Positions 10,221 through 22,300 of a stretch of 64,000 nucleotides of DNA are shown piece after piece. The position numbers and the translations under genes were made by a program. Under the pieces are notes generated by a model that saw only the letters and a list, made by a program, of their open reading frames with translations, searched no databases and was not told where the DNA came from. This stretch comes from Pseudopyrenochaeta lycopersici (taxonomy: Eukaryota; Ascomycota; Dothideomycetes; Pleosporales; Pseudopyrenochaetaceae), in contig NHZP01000009.1 of assembly GCA_003313425.1 (NCBI GenBank), forward strand, positions 372,001 through 436,000, in the 5' to 3' direction. Position 1 is the first letter of the stretch. Each line of letters begins with the position of its first letter.

Positions 10221-13200
10221 ACTGCAATTGTCATGGCTGGTGCCGTCTGCCTATGCAGAACCACCCTCTTTGCCAGCTGCGAACATACCAGAGGCACAAT
10301 TCATCTAGCTTTCCCTCTGACCTGCATCATCAAGGACTGGTGACGCAATCTACCCGTCGTGTTCAACTATGGACAATTCTTCTGACGCAATTTCCGTCCC
10401 GCACAAGAGTCAAGCCAGGCTAGGAAAGGAAAAAAACATGGTCGCTACCTAAGACATCAATACATTCGGATCCAACACTGTCCTCACTTACTTCTTCAGC
10501 ACACATAGCCTCATAGCATCAATGCCACGCTCGTGATGCCTCCATATTCGCCAAGCTTCATGTCCGATCGCGGAACAAGCACCGTCCAGCTTGGAAATCG
10601 ACTGTAGCACCTGCAAGTGCTGTGCATGTCTCTCTTCAATACAGGCCGCCCTGGCTCCCGAATTCCTCGCGGCGCTACGCGTGACTGCCGCCGCATGCGA
10701 GGTTCCCCTTCGAAAACTTGCTGCAGCTTCAAACACAGGGGCGCCTGGCTCCCGATATCCCTGAATATCGACAGGAATCCAAACGACCCGACGACTTCAT
10801 TTGTTTCCGATTGTAGCGGGTGTGGCACAGCGCCTATGTACGCTACAGTTGAGGTGGCTTGCATGCAGACGAGTTTGAGGCTGACCGTACCAGACCGTGA
10901 GACGTGCCCACTGTGGCAACATTGAGTCTACGGATTGAACAGCCACAAAAGGAAAAGCAGCGTGAGAATGAATAAGTTGATTGTGTGCTGCCGGAGACGA
11001 GGAATGGGCATTCGGGCGGTTGTACAGCAGTGGATCAACAGCAAACGATGCATGCCGACGAGCATGCCGCATACATGCATGTGATGCTGTCGACGAAATG
11101 CCGGGGGAGTCGATAGCCAGGAGTGCTGCACACTCACGCTTTGTGTAACAGTGAGATTGATCGTGGTTGCAGCTTGCATCCTTTCATGCCGATGGCCTAG
11201 CCACGTTCATCATGTCACCCAGATCCTGCAGCTTAGCGAGCTAGATATCGTGAGCCCGACACGTCGGGAGGTGCGGTTGCACACATGCATGGCCGCCTAG
11301 AAAAAATGGTGCTACTGGTCCCGAAGAGCAGGTCAATGGGTACCACCTTTTCTCACGAAAGTGGCCGTGGTACAGGGAAGAAACTGCAATTTGTGAGAAA
11401 GGGGGTCGAGGCCGAGGCGGCGTGGGTGGGTCGTGGTGTTAAGATGAAGGAATCTCTTGGGCCAAAGAAAGAGTACGGACTGAGGTGGTCATACAAGCCA
11501 TGCTCTCGTGTGCCATGCCGTTGGTAGTGAGTGCGGAGAATTGCTCACGCTTCCCTTCGCCATGGCCGGCAGAACTTCAGAGCCGTGTGAGGCTCTCGTC
11601 TCGCATTCACCTGAGCATGTGCTCATTCTCTCTCAGTCATCGTACATATCAATTGCTTTTGCAGCAATTCTCCGAAAAGCACCACAGGACGATATGGCCA
11701 GCGGCGCCCGGTCGAAAGCGGATGGCGACCCTAGTTAGCGAAATGTCATCTTTTGTGCAACAAACACATATTTTTCAAACCATATACGTTCGCAGCGCAT
11801 GGTGAAGCCCCACACCAGGCCTAAGAAAGCGGGTGCGCGCATTGCATATGCAATGTTCCAGCAGAGATCTCGGGAGAAGATGGATATACGGGGATCTGAG
11901 GTTGCTGGGATCGGATGTACGATGGAAAAGAAGCGTCTTCGCCGGCATGCTTCTGCGAACGTTCATTTTGCAGCGAGACCAACGCTTGCGTGTCAAGGAT
12001 GTCGATGGGACCAAGCAAGACGGATCACTCCGCCCACTTGCACCACCGCTGACTCTGCTGTTCGTTTCAAGCGCTCAAAGGCTGTCGCGGGAGGGGACAT
12101 GGTGCGCAGCCACAGTTCATCAAGAAGCCACATGGCGGTCATTGCATGCACGAGCCGAAGTTGATCACATCATTGCAGGCCATCTATCCCCTTCCCCTCC
12201 CGAGAAACGTCGGGATGCCCAATTCGCGTACCTTGCGGGACAAGTCTCCACCCACCAATAGAGGATAAACTTTTGCATCGAGGGTCGATGTCACCAAAAC
12301 TGACTCGATGTCCCCCTTTTCAGCAAGCCAGACATTGAAGATACAACATGTCCCGGGGAGGCGGTAAGCAGCCTTCGGGGGATTTCAAGCGAGAGATCTG
12401 GGGGGGAAGTGGCCAGCTGAGCAGCTGAGGATCTGATTCTTGACGGGAGGAATGTGCCAGGGTCGGGTATCGGCTCGAGCGGGTTCGCATTGCTGGGTGG
12501 TCATGGCGATTTTGGGCGCTGCCGGGGACGTTTGCGAATGCGGGCCGCAAGCGACAGAGAGTGCAATGGAAGATGGAGGAAACAATACGGAGAACACCAA
12601 GGGGAAGCATGCAACACGCGGCCTCGTACCAGGCGGACTAACCACTGCAGGCAAGAGAATATAGGTGAGGTATGAAGAAGCGCGAGAAGCGGCTGATACG
12701 CTACGAGTAACATTTCCGCGGTCTCGTCTCCTTCCACAGCATGTTTACCTTCAGGACGTTGACAAATGCCAAAGGGCCACTGGCTTTTGCAACGTGCAAA
12801 GTGCTCCACTCGGATCAGACGTCCGGTTGCTCATAGCAAATGTCATTGCGTAGGGTTCCGCTTCCCCGGTGTTCAATTGATGAAACCTCAGCATCGCCCT
12901 TCACTGTAATGTTTAGGTGTCTGTGCGATAAGCACACCCCGCTATCCTTGCAGCATCCCCACGGCGCGGCCTTGACAACGCCCACGAGATGCACTCCCTA
13001 CCCAGTAATCTTGCCCAAAGCGACTAATTTTTCCTATCAAGAAGCCTTGTCAGGGCGCCGCGCCCCCCCCAAATGTCGTTGAATGCTGGCGGATAGACGT
13101 CATATCCGCTTCGGGCTCTAGACCTGCAAAGACAATCAGATCGACAGTGACTCGTCCGCAGATCATGCCCTACTGGTGCGGACGTGTCCGCCCGACGCAA

Positions 13201-13649
13201 ATCTCCCTCAAGTCCCCTTTCCCCTTTGGTGGAGACAAGCGCATGAAGTGAGGCTTTGTGCATCCTTCGCCCCATCACATCACATCTGCCATCACATTTC
13301 AATAATACAACACAGCCGCGTCACGCATTTAGTCACCCAAGCATGCTTCTGAATGCTGGAATTGCCGCGCGAAAGATGACGAAAGCTGCGAAACAATCTG
13401 GCGCTCGGAGTTCGGCCCCTCGCCGTCGTCAAATCATGCTCATTGGCTGCCCATCCAGGCATATATCCTGTCTTGATTTGGACACCTGCATAGGTTTGGA
13501 GAACCCGGTCAGGGATCTGACCGCTGGAGCGCGGGATGTGCATCTTGATGGCTCCAATAACGCATTATTTGACCAATCCGATCCGCGGAGAAGTCCATTG
13601 GGAGAAATGAAGCGAGTTTTTGAGGGTCAGCATGACCGCCATTAACCCT

Positions 13650-13661
13650 CCCCCCCCCCCC
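13650..13661. repeat. Poly-C run (12)
   Basis: Uninterrupted cytosine tract in the gene-free region downstream of ERG3's promoter; length may be imprecise in assembly. Confidence 0.85.
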
Positions 13662-14717
13662 AGTGCAACTATTGTTGAAAGAAGACGTCGTGACGAGGCC
13701 GCAAGTGACTTTGTGGAAAAGCGTTTGGCGTCAAGGAGAATTCTGAAGATCTGCACGAGCATCATGGCCTGGCTAGTACCGAATTAGTTGTGAGCGTTTG
13801 GCGCGGATTTGTCAAAGCCCATACGGAAGAGCGCCCGCTCGTCGTTCCGTCTACTCACACAAGCTTGTTTTGTAGCCGGGTCGAACGTGGGTAGCCTCAA
13901 CCTACTTACCACGACAAATGCCTAGAGCATCCACAGTACACGGCACACAGACCGGGAGTTCCGTCGCCGGTACCAAGTGTCAATCTTTGTAGTTGGTCAA
14001 TAAACATATCAGCGAATCTACTAATTGGTGTTTGCCAGATAGCGCAGGTGCAGTGGAGCGATCGACCGAATCTATCATTTTACGATCTCAAGATCTTATC
14101 ACATCTAAGCTGCACTGCAACACGAAAGGGTGTGGTATGAAGCGAGTGGGTAGCCACAACGGACGGAACGTCACTGTCATCTTGCAGCAAGCACGCGTAA
14201 CAGCATGCACACGCCTCAGCCGTTCACATTTTTGATCAGATTGTGAGTTGAGCGGTGAGTGACATCTACACCGCGGAGTTGCATGCCTAGGATATCCGGT
14301 TGATTGAGTGTTGCACAACTTGACAAGTCGCAAAGATGTTGAAATTGGAAACATTATCATTGGTCAGTCACCAGAGTAGTGTTACATTTTGCGGAAGCAG
14401 TGTCCGAACATGGTCCAAAGTAACGAGTGAGACAACTACAGACCTTCTTCCCCCTTCGCAAGGTCAGGTTTACATGAGAGTAAAAGTATACAAGGGATAT
14501 ACGCAATGAGCGCGATAAACTTGGAACGTTTGTGAAAGCCAGGAACAATATTACGCAGACACCCAAGACGCCAACGGTCGCAAAAGCAGAAGACCAAAAC
14601 CCTTTCCCACCCAACCCCGTGAAGAAGAAAAAAAAGTCTTACCCGTCGCTGCGCTAGCTTGGGTACTGTACCGTCTGTAATCCCAAAGCCCATCCATGGT
14701 GAGCCTAGCGCCACTAT

Positions 14718-14732
14718 CCCCCCCCCCCCCCC
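14718..14732. repeat. Poly-C run (15)
   Basis: Uninterrupted cytosine tract just beyond the 3' end of the Azf1-like gene. Confidence 0.85.
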
Positions 14733-14807
14733 AAACTCCTGATAATCCAGCCGTGGGCTCGTATTCTAGTGCTGCCGTTCAGAAATGTGCATCTTGAGTA
14801 ATCGTGT

Positions 14808-16395
14808 TCAAAACAATTTTCGCTCTGGGAAAACCATGTCGTCATAGCCAGTGCTTTGAGGCTGATGGTATCCACCCTGCATGGGAGCGTTGAAGTCGTA
14901 GCTACTTTCCGCTTTGTTGGTAGTCTCTGAAGACATTGAAGAACTGCGACTGCTTCTGTCACTTCCATGTTGATGGAAGGATCCAGGGTAGCTCCGGGGC
15001 AGGGAAGTCATTGGCAGAGCAGCATACGATGACGGGTGCGAAGCAGCTGATGACGGCACCGCGGAAATCCTCCGGTCCTTTCCTCGACCCTTGATACCTT
15101 TGTTGGAGTTCTTGTACAAGGACGCGAAGTACTCCCAGAGTTCTTTGTCTTCTTGTGACACGAGGACGCCTGGGATGATGGTTGCGAATTTTTGAGTGAG
15201 GTACCTTATAGTAGCAGCGTGGAATTTATTCTGGTGAGACTGCTGTTTCTTAGCAAAGTGATTGAGATGTTCGCAGCGGAGCGACTGACCTTCAGGTTGC
15301 CCAGCTGAGTGAACTGCTTGCCACAATCATCAAGCTTACACGTAAAGGGTTTGATCTGCTGGTGCACAATCTTGTGTGCACGAACATTTCCTCGCTGAGC
15401 AAAGGTCTTGCCACAGATTTCGCAACTGTATGGTCGTTCTCCGGTGTGTCGCCTCTCATGTGTCTACCAGGCTTAGCGGTTGTCCCTAATGAAGGTCATC
15501 CAAGGACTCACCTTAAGGTTGCCGAGCTGAGAAAATGACTGTCCACACCCAGGCGCCTTGCAGTTCTGTACTCTTGGTCAACGTTGTCGGCCTTCTTGCG
15601 GCAGAGTGTGGACTTACAAACGGTTTTGCACCAGTATGGGCACGAATATGGATTTCAAGGTGAGTTTTCTGATAAAAGCTTTTGTTGCAATTAGGCATAT
15701 GGCATTGGTACCGCTTCCTTGGTTTCTGTGTGGCCTTGGTCTCCTCTACCTGTTACAAAGTAAGCAAGTGACTCCAAAGAGGTGCTAGTGTAGAAGCCTA
15801 CCTTGGGTTCCTGTCGTTGGGGAGCATTGGATTGCTTGGCCTGAATAGCCTTCATAAGAGTATCCACATCGGTGGCGAAATTGATGCCGCTGCCCTCCGA
15901 TGGCTCAGAGCTGGATCGCTTGCAGTCCGCTGCGTAGGATGTGTCGCTGAACATGGGGTTTGACTGGATTGGTGAGGCACTCTCAGACTTGACCATGGGG
16001 TCTCTATCGACGAGAAAGGCATTTCGAGAGTCTCGTACGGTAGGAAGCGGCTGGACGTCCGAAGCTGGTGCGTAGGAGATTGAATGGGCGATATTAGGTG
16101 AATAGTAGGTGGTTTGCTGCATATTGTACGGATTCACTGGAATGGAGTCGAACGCAAAGGCCCCAGACTGGTATGGAACCGAAGTCGTGAGGCCATTTGT
16201 CGAGAAGAGAGGCATGTTGATGTCCATGTGAGTCGTCGTAGGCTGGAAGTTCCGTGATACTGGGGGGTTTGTGACTGTTCGTGAAGTATCGTACGGAGTG
16301 ACCAAGCCGGTGAGGTGCATGTTCGAAAAGTGAGTGGATGGTTCTCGTCGTTGTTGCCAAAGACCAGCGTGATGAGATGCAAGGACGGCAGCCAT
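14808..16395 (-). CDS. Azf1-like C2H2 zinc-finger transcription factor
   Basis: Nuclear DNA-binding regulator resembling yeast Azf1 and its filamentous homologues. Five exons, 16395-15802, 15749-15618, 15565-15512, 15463-15290 and 15239-14808, give 461 residues. The N-terminal 200 residues are disordered Ser/Thr/Pro/Asn-rich sequence. Four tandem C2H2 fingers follow (about 214-330): C-x4-C...H-x4-H in the first, then the [18 protein letters not shown] and TQLGNLKSH fingers that mark this family. Next comes the conserved C-terminal block ([15 protein letters not shown]...[10 protein letters not shown]) and a Ser-rich tail. Introns interrupt individual fingers, as in relatives. Start: ATG at 16395; the GTG 24 bp upstream is in frame but not a likely start. 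Neighbours: 9.7 kb of gene-free DNA upstream and 5.1 kb downstream, which suggests extensive regulation. Target genes cannot be inferred. Confidence 0.9.
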
Positions 16396-19300
16396 TGTAG
16401 ATAAAGAAGCTTGAGCCACGGGTTGGGGGGGAGGGGGTGGGGTGCGAGTGTCTATATGGTCAAGAACAGTGTGGAGGTGGGAGGCTGGTGGAGATGGGCA
16501 GCAAGAGCGGCTTAAGCCGAAGGCTGATGCGAAGATTGTCTAGGCAAGACAGTGCGGAGAAACGATATGCTGGTGATGGAGGCTAAGATTGATTTGACGT
16601 GGGAGCTATGCGGTCATGAGGTATAGATATGCTCGATCGATACCGTGTGTGGGTTGTGGGAGATTATGGGGGTTTACATATGGATGAGCCAACCTGAAGA
16701 CTGCTCTGAGCATCCCGCGAATGGGCAAGGATGAACGATTGTTGTGGAGCAGGCCGAAGGGGCCTGGGACAGGGAGGGGACTCGGAAATCGAGACCAATA
16801 CAGATGCAGCAGGATGGACAAGGAATTTCGCTCTCGCATGCAGCCAAGTAATGATGGGTGTAGGCCACAGATGTTGCTCGGCATGAAGGTTTTAGTGGAA
16901 GCTGACCGGGTCTCGAAAGAGCAGGGGAGGGGTGGACCATCTGCAGAGTCTTGGATGGGGGCACCGGGGCATTGCGGCGGATCAGGGATACAGTGTGAAG
17001 GCGCCAGCAGTGTGAGCTCACAGACGCCTGTGGTCGGGACGGGACCGGGGGGTGTCGGTCCAAGTGTGAACGAACGGGCAGTGGCTGCACGGGCTTGGTC
17101 TCAGGTGCATCAGAGTGTGGGGGTCCGTCCACTCGAGACAGACGCCTAAGCCGGGTTGGATTGGGCGACCCTGAGGGTCGACGGTCGCACGTATTGGAAA
17201 GCTGCCCCCAGTCCATGGTCGGATACGGACAAATGGGGTGGTCCGGGATGCCGATGTCACGACTGGGGGGGCATATTCCAAGGTGTTCGGAGAGGCTCGC
17301 GTGCATTTACCGGCATTCTTGCAGCCTTGCCTCGATCCGCAGACGGGCTCAGGATATGCGGCGAGGAAACAAAGATCCGTCCAGTGCTCGGTAGAACCCT
17401 GGCGGGGATCTCATGTGGGCTTGACTTGGGGCTAGGCGGCGCTTGTCCCGTCGCAGGCGCTTTCTCGTGCTCGCGCTCCCAGCAGACGGTCCAGGACTGA
17501 GCACACGTGGGTGGGGAAAGACAGTGGGCCAGCGACGGCGGCCGTCGCGGGCAAGGGCTGCTCCCGTGGCCGTGAGAATCGCATCTTGAGGGCCCGGTCG
17601 CGCATCTTGGTCCCATTGGGCCAAGCTCAATACGCCTCTGCTGGTGCTCCAGCGGCCGGGGGCAAATCACAAGCCTCACTTCGGGTGACACCTTAGGTAA
17701 TGAGGCGGTCGCGGCGCAGACGAGTTGCTGAGCGGGCTCGCTGGAGGCGGCTAGTTCGTAAGGAGAGCCCAGCTTGTCATGGCTCGGGGAAGTGGTCCTC
17801 TCCATTGCGGACATGCGCCTTGGTGCGCACAGTGTACCTGCAGGGGTCGCCTCTCGCCCATTCTGGCCGCCACTTCGCCGACGTGCGACGGCCAATATCG
17901 AGCATCGCAATCTCGAGGGTTGGGCAGCCGTTTGCAGTGGCCCTGCAAACGGGCGCCGCGAGCAGCTGTCGTGCTGGCGACGGCGCGCTGGTGTGCGCGG
18001 TGGAGGGGATGCGACGGGTAGCTGAGGCCCTCGCATCCCACCAGAGCGGATACCAGTGCTCGATTTCGCGTAATTGCATTATGCCAGCCACGGGGGCCAA
18101 TGGGCGCACAGCGTCTTGCCCGGCAGTCCGGATGAGATCGCATCTGCCTCAAACACCACAAACGCCCATCTCCACCCCGTATCACTCCCATCTCCCCGCC
18201 GCCCTACTCACACCAGCCCACCGCTTTTGGAAAGCCATGCAGCCGCCCTCGCCCACGACGCGGTTGCCGGCTCTTGCACGACCGCCTAACCGCCACCTGC
18301 TGTGGCCCATGACTCCATCACCGACCACCTTATCGTCGCCGACGTCTCGCGGCGCTGCCACACATTGCGCAGGATCCCTGGACCCCCCCCCCTGGCCGCT
18401 CTGGCCCCTCTATGCAGCCAGTGAGCTGCCAACGGTGGCCCAGTACCATGGCCTCAACCAGCCTGCATCGGAAGCACCTACGCCATGTTCCATAGCTATT
18501 CACGCCCCTCCTTTGCACCCCTCGCCTTCATCCGTTTGCTCTCATTGTTTCCTGTGTACCTTCCTGAACCATGTTTGGTTCTTCTCACAGCCCTTTTCGT
18601 ACCCCCTACCCTCCCCAAATTTAGCAATCCAAATCCAATCCCGCAACATCATGGTTGAGCAACTTTCCCAGCTACTCTAGCTGCCTCCGTGTACGGGCAC
18701 CCACGAAATCCCCAAGCATGCTGCAGGGGTGCCTCCCAGGGATATTGGGCTCGACGCCGAGATCAGCGGCCTGCTATGGGTTCCGATGTCAGGAAGACGG
18801 TGAACTTGCCCTTCGGCCCATCCCAAATGCCCGCCATCATCATGTTTCCCACTCCTTGGACTTGAGCCCTGCGCATCATGCGACTGCAAACCATTCTTGT
18901 GTCTTGCTCGTTTCGCCTGTCTCTCTGCTGCTTCTAGCTGACTATACCCCAGTCACGAACAAGCCAAGGGTAAGACGACGACAATTCCTGTAGCAAATCT
19001 CCTTTCGACGTCCTAGGTCGCTTTTGTCTTTGTTCTTAACCTTTCCAACAAGGCATTATTAGGCCATAATCAAGCATGGATGCATTCTGCCGGAAGCTTG
19101 CCTGCTCTCGTCGCGCGGATTGGTGGATACCAGCCGCTAAATTCATTCACATGGTGAAGAGGCCCAGGGTGCATATTCGCGTTGCGGCCAGATGTCGGCC
19201 GCAGGATCTAGGCAGATGCAAATGACGCAGGTGGGTGAGGGGTCTTGGATCGTTGGGAGAGCTTCACATCCAGATCGGTGGACCTGCAGTAGCCTCAAAC

Positions 19301-22300
19301 ACGTATAAGGCACCATCGTAAACATGTTCAACTTCAGCCGAGCAAACCTCAAAGTGTAGCATGCAGATTATGGCCAGATGCGCGGCGTGAGACCGGACCT
19401 TGGAGCGAAAACCCCCAAATTCCAAGGTCTACACCATCAACATCTGCAACTATCCAAGAACGACAAGGCGAGAGTTCTGTATGTCATTGGGACCCAACGG
19501 GAATGCTTGAGGCTGATGGGTAGTAGGGAATGAGAGGATGAGCAAGACGTGGCGCCACGCCTCTCGACCAGAGAGGAAGGCAACCCAGCTCTTTGCTTAG
19601 CGACTGCGACTCTTTACTCCTCGTGATCGTTTGTGGCCCACTGACTCCTCAGTTGTTCGTCTCTGACCAATCTCCACTTTGATCCGCACGGCAGCGGCAC
19701 GCGGAACTGCGGCAGCGGCCCTTCTTCGGGATCGACTCGCTTGCCGTGGCTCATTACACTATTGTCGGCGTTCAAAACTGTAATAGTTCAGCGACTCGAA
19801 CATAGCTGTGGTATAACTCGATGTACTATGAAAAGGGTGAACAAAGCGGCCGCACTATACCTGTGGCAACGACATATTGTTGTTCCAAACCCCACGCTGC
19901 ATTGGTTCCCAATGTTGCAGCGCCAAGACGTTCAGCCTCCCCTGTCAGACCCGATTAGGTTAGAGTACCAATCCACCGGAGAGCCAGTTGTCCACACGGA
20001 TGCGTCCGATGGTCCCTCCCTGCGAGTTCCATCACCCACGTACCTTGCGATCACGTTCGGTCTCCATCTGGTTACAGTGTTTGGCGACATTTCTATTCTG
20101 GTACTCCCCTGATCTCTGCCAAACGGAATTGCATGGTCGGGGGCTATTAGACAACGAATACAAACAAGATACTTATGCACGGGGGCTTCTCCTGAAACAT
20201 AGGTTCAACCACTCCATGATGGCGACCTGCATCAGTGAGCACACTGGTGCTGTCTCTCGTCTACCACTATATGCTCTCGATACAGCACCCAGCTGGGATA
20301 ACCAGAAAGCTGTTGAGGTTTCAAGAGGGCAGCCGTCCAACCCAAGCTGCGACACCAAGTTCGATAAGGGTTGGCGTTTCTTCTCAAATACTACCCCACG
20401 AACTCTGAAGGAAAAACTCCATCGCATGACCATAAAGGGATCGGGTGATTTGAACTGCTCGTAAAAGCCTGATACACCATTGGCGCCAAACACTCTGGGT
20501 TCGCATCTCTACTCCTGTGCAGGAGCTCAATTGGCCTAAGTACCTACAGGTCAATTGCCCGAAATATGCCGGATCCATCATTTCTAAACAATTCATGTAT
20601 AACAGGTAAACAAGCTCATGGAGAATCCCTTGGCAACATATGAATATTGCGTTGCTGAGCCACCCATTGGTATTGCACTTATGGTGGGAACTACAGCTAC
20701 CAGTTAAAATCAAGCACCGCGCGTGTGTCGCCAAATGGGAGCCAATCGGCCGGATTGCCGCTAATGCGACGAAAGGTGCAGGTGCTCCCCACATTGCGAC
20801 ACGACGAACTATTGGTAGATTTATCAAGTGAAGCCGTTTTCCAATCACACAAATAGCTTATAGCATGTTCGATACCAGCGATGGACAGGGCTTGGATAAT
20901 CCTCCCAGTATTGGCATTTCATTACTATGACGTTGAGTTGAGTATGTTCGATCGAATCGATTATGAAGTCATTCCGTCAATCTCTATTGTCAATATTCGC
21001 ATTGGTGCGTTGTTCGCATCACATCCCCGCTCTCACAATGTCACATGCCCATTTTGTACCAGAGAGAGACATGCGCCAAGGCAGGGGTTTCTGAGAAATT
21101 GACGAACGAACCACATCGCTTGCCAAGTTTAGCTCGGCCAATTCAGCAGTCCCGCAATTGTTGAGAGGCTGAAGGCCCGGAAAGCTGGCCTCAATCACGG
21201 CAGGCATGTCGCCGAGATAGTGAGATCGAAGCCTCATGTCAGCATGCAAGATTTGGCAGACAACGGAATCGGTAAGGCTCGTAAATGCTAGACAAAAAGG
21301 GTCGAGGAAGGGCCGATCCTAACAGGCGTTGATCTTTGTGCGACGCGGACGCAGGGCCTGGAGTGTTGCTTTTCGTCTTCTGAAGAATGGAACAGCCGAG
21401 TGAGGCGGAGACAGAATTGGCGGCTTCGGAAGCCAAACCCTGGCTAGGGTGTATTGAGATTTGAGCTGTCGTCGCCGCCTCGGAAGAGGTTTGGGGGGGC
21501 GGGGGGGTTAACGAACAAACTTGAATTCGAGTTGGCAGGCCAGTTAGGGGCGATGGCGACCCCAGGGACACCAGGATGCCACCATTCTGTTGCACTCACA
21601 GCGATTGGTGTTGACACGATCTAAGTTGACCAATCAGAGCGCGTCCAAGATAAGATGCCATGCATGCAGCATCTCGCGAATCTAAGCCTGGTGATAGTAC
21701 ATCATCTACCAGCAGATGTGACAAGCCATCTCTTCTTCGTATCCCACTGCCCACTACACAGTTTCTATCTCGCAGTATCGGATGCCCCACCTCATCGAAA
21801 GCATCGCTACGCTTGTGATGAGACTGTCAGTGCGTTAGCGGCTTGACATGATTACTGCATTAGGCGCTTTGCAGGAGATGCTGCAGCGCGTCCCTAACCT
21901 CAGACTCCAGATGCAGAGCTGCGATGTCTGATCAGCGGGGCCTGAGAGCGAGTGGTCGCCGACTTGCTTCGGCACCAGGCTTGCACCTGTGATGGGTACA
22001 GCTATCAGACTTGGAGGGGTGTGAACAAGGGCGAAGGCCATGGCACTAGACTCCTGTCACCGTCAAATCGTCCTCAATGCGACCTGTCACTTTTTCCTTC
22101 TCTTCCTGTGAGAAAGCCATGGCGTCACCCGTGCCATCCCCGCCAACTCCCGCTACCACTGATTGTCTTCTACCACATTTTGTCACGAAAGCCCACTAAA
22201 CAGACTATTCCTGCACCTCACCGGATTTGTACGCATTCTCCACCTCAGCAGCTGACCTGCTCCTGTTTCACGCACACGAGTCGCTCAGGATCCTGCCGTT

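Larger units (their letters stand above)
9674..14807. other. 5.1-kb gene-free region between ERG3 and the Azf1-like gene
   Basis: No gene supported. Open frames on both strands are short or compositionally unconvincing and match no family I know. It contains the ERG3 leader and promoter (minus strand, proximal end), a 9-bp tandem repeat at 10179-10220, a 12-C run at 13650-13661 and a 15-C run at 14718-14732, and the 3' flank of the zinc-finger gene. Base composition is ordinary, not the AT-rich pattern of a decayed transposon. Confidence 0.5.

Noticed and set aside
17257..18036. 259-codon minus-strand frame in the gene-free region
   Set aside because: Overlaps equally long frames on the other strand; Arg/Pro/Ser-rich with no motif, no neighbouring exons and no family resemblance.
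17700..18680. 326-codon plus-strand frame
   Set aside because: Low-complexity Pro/Ser/His composition and an overlapping antisense frame; no recognisable domain.
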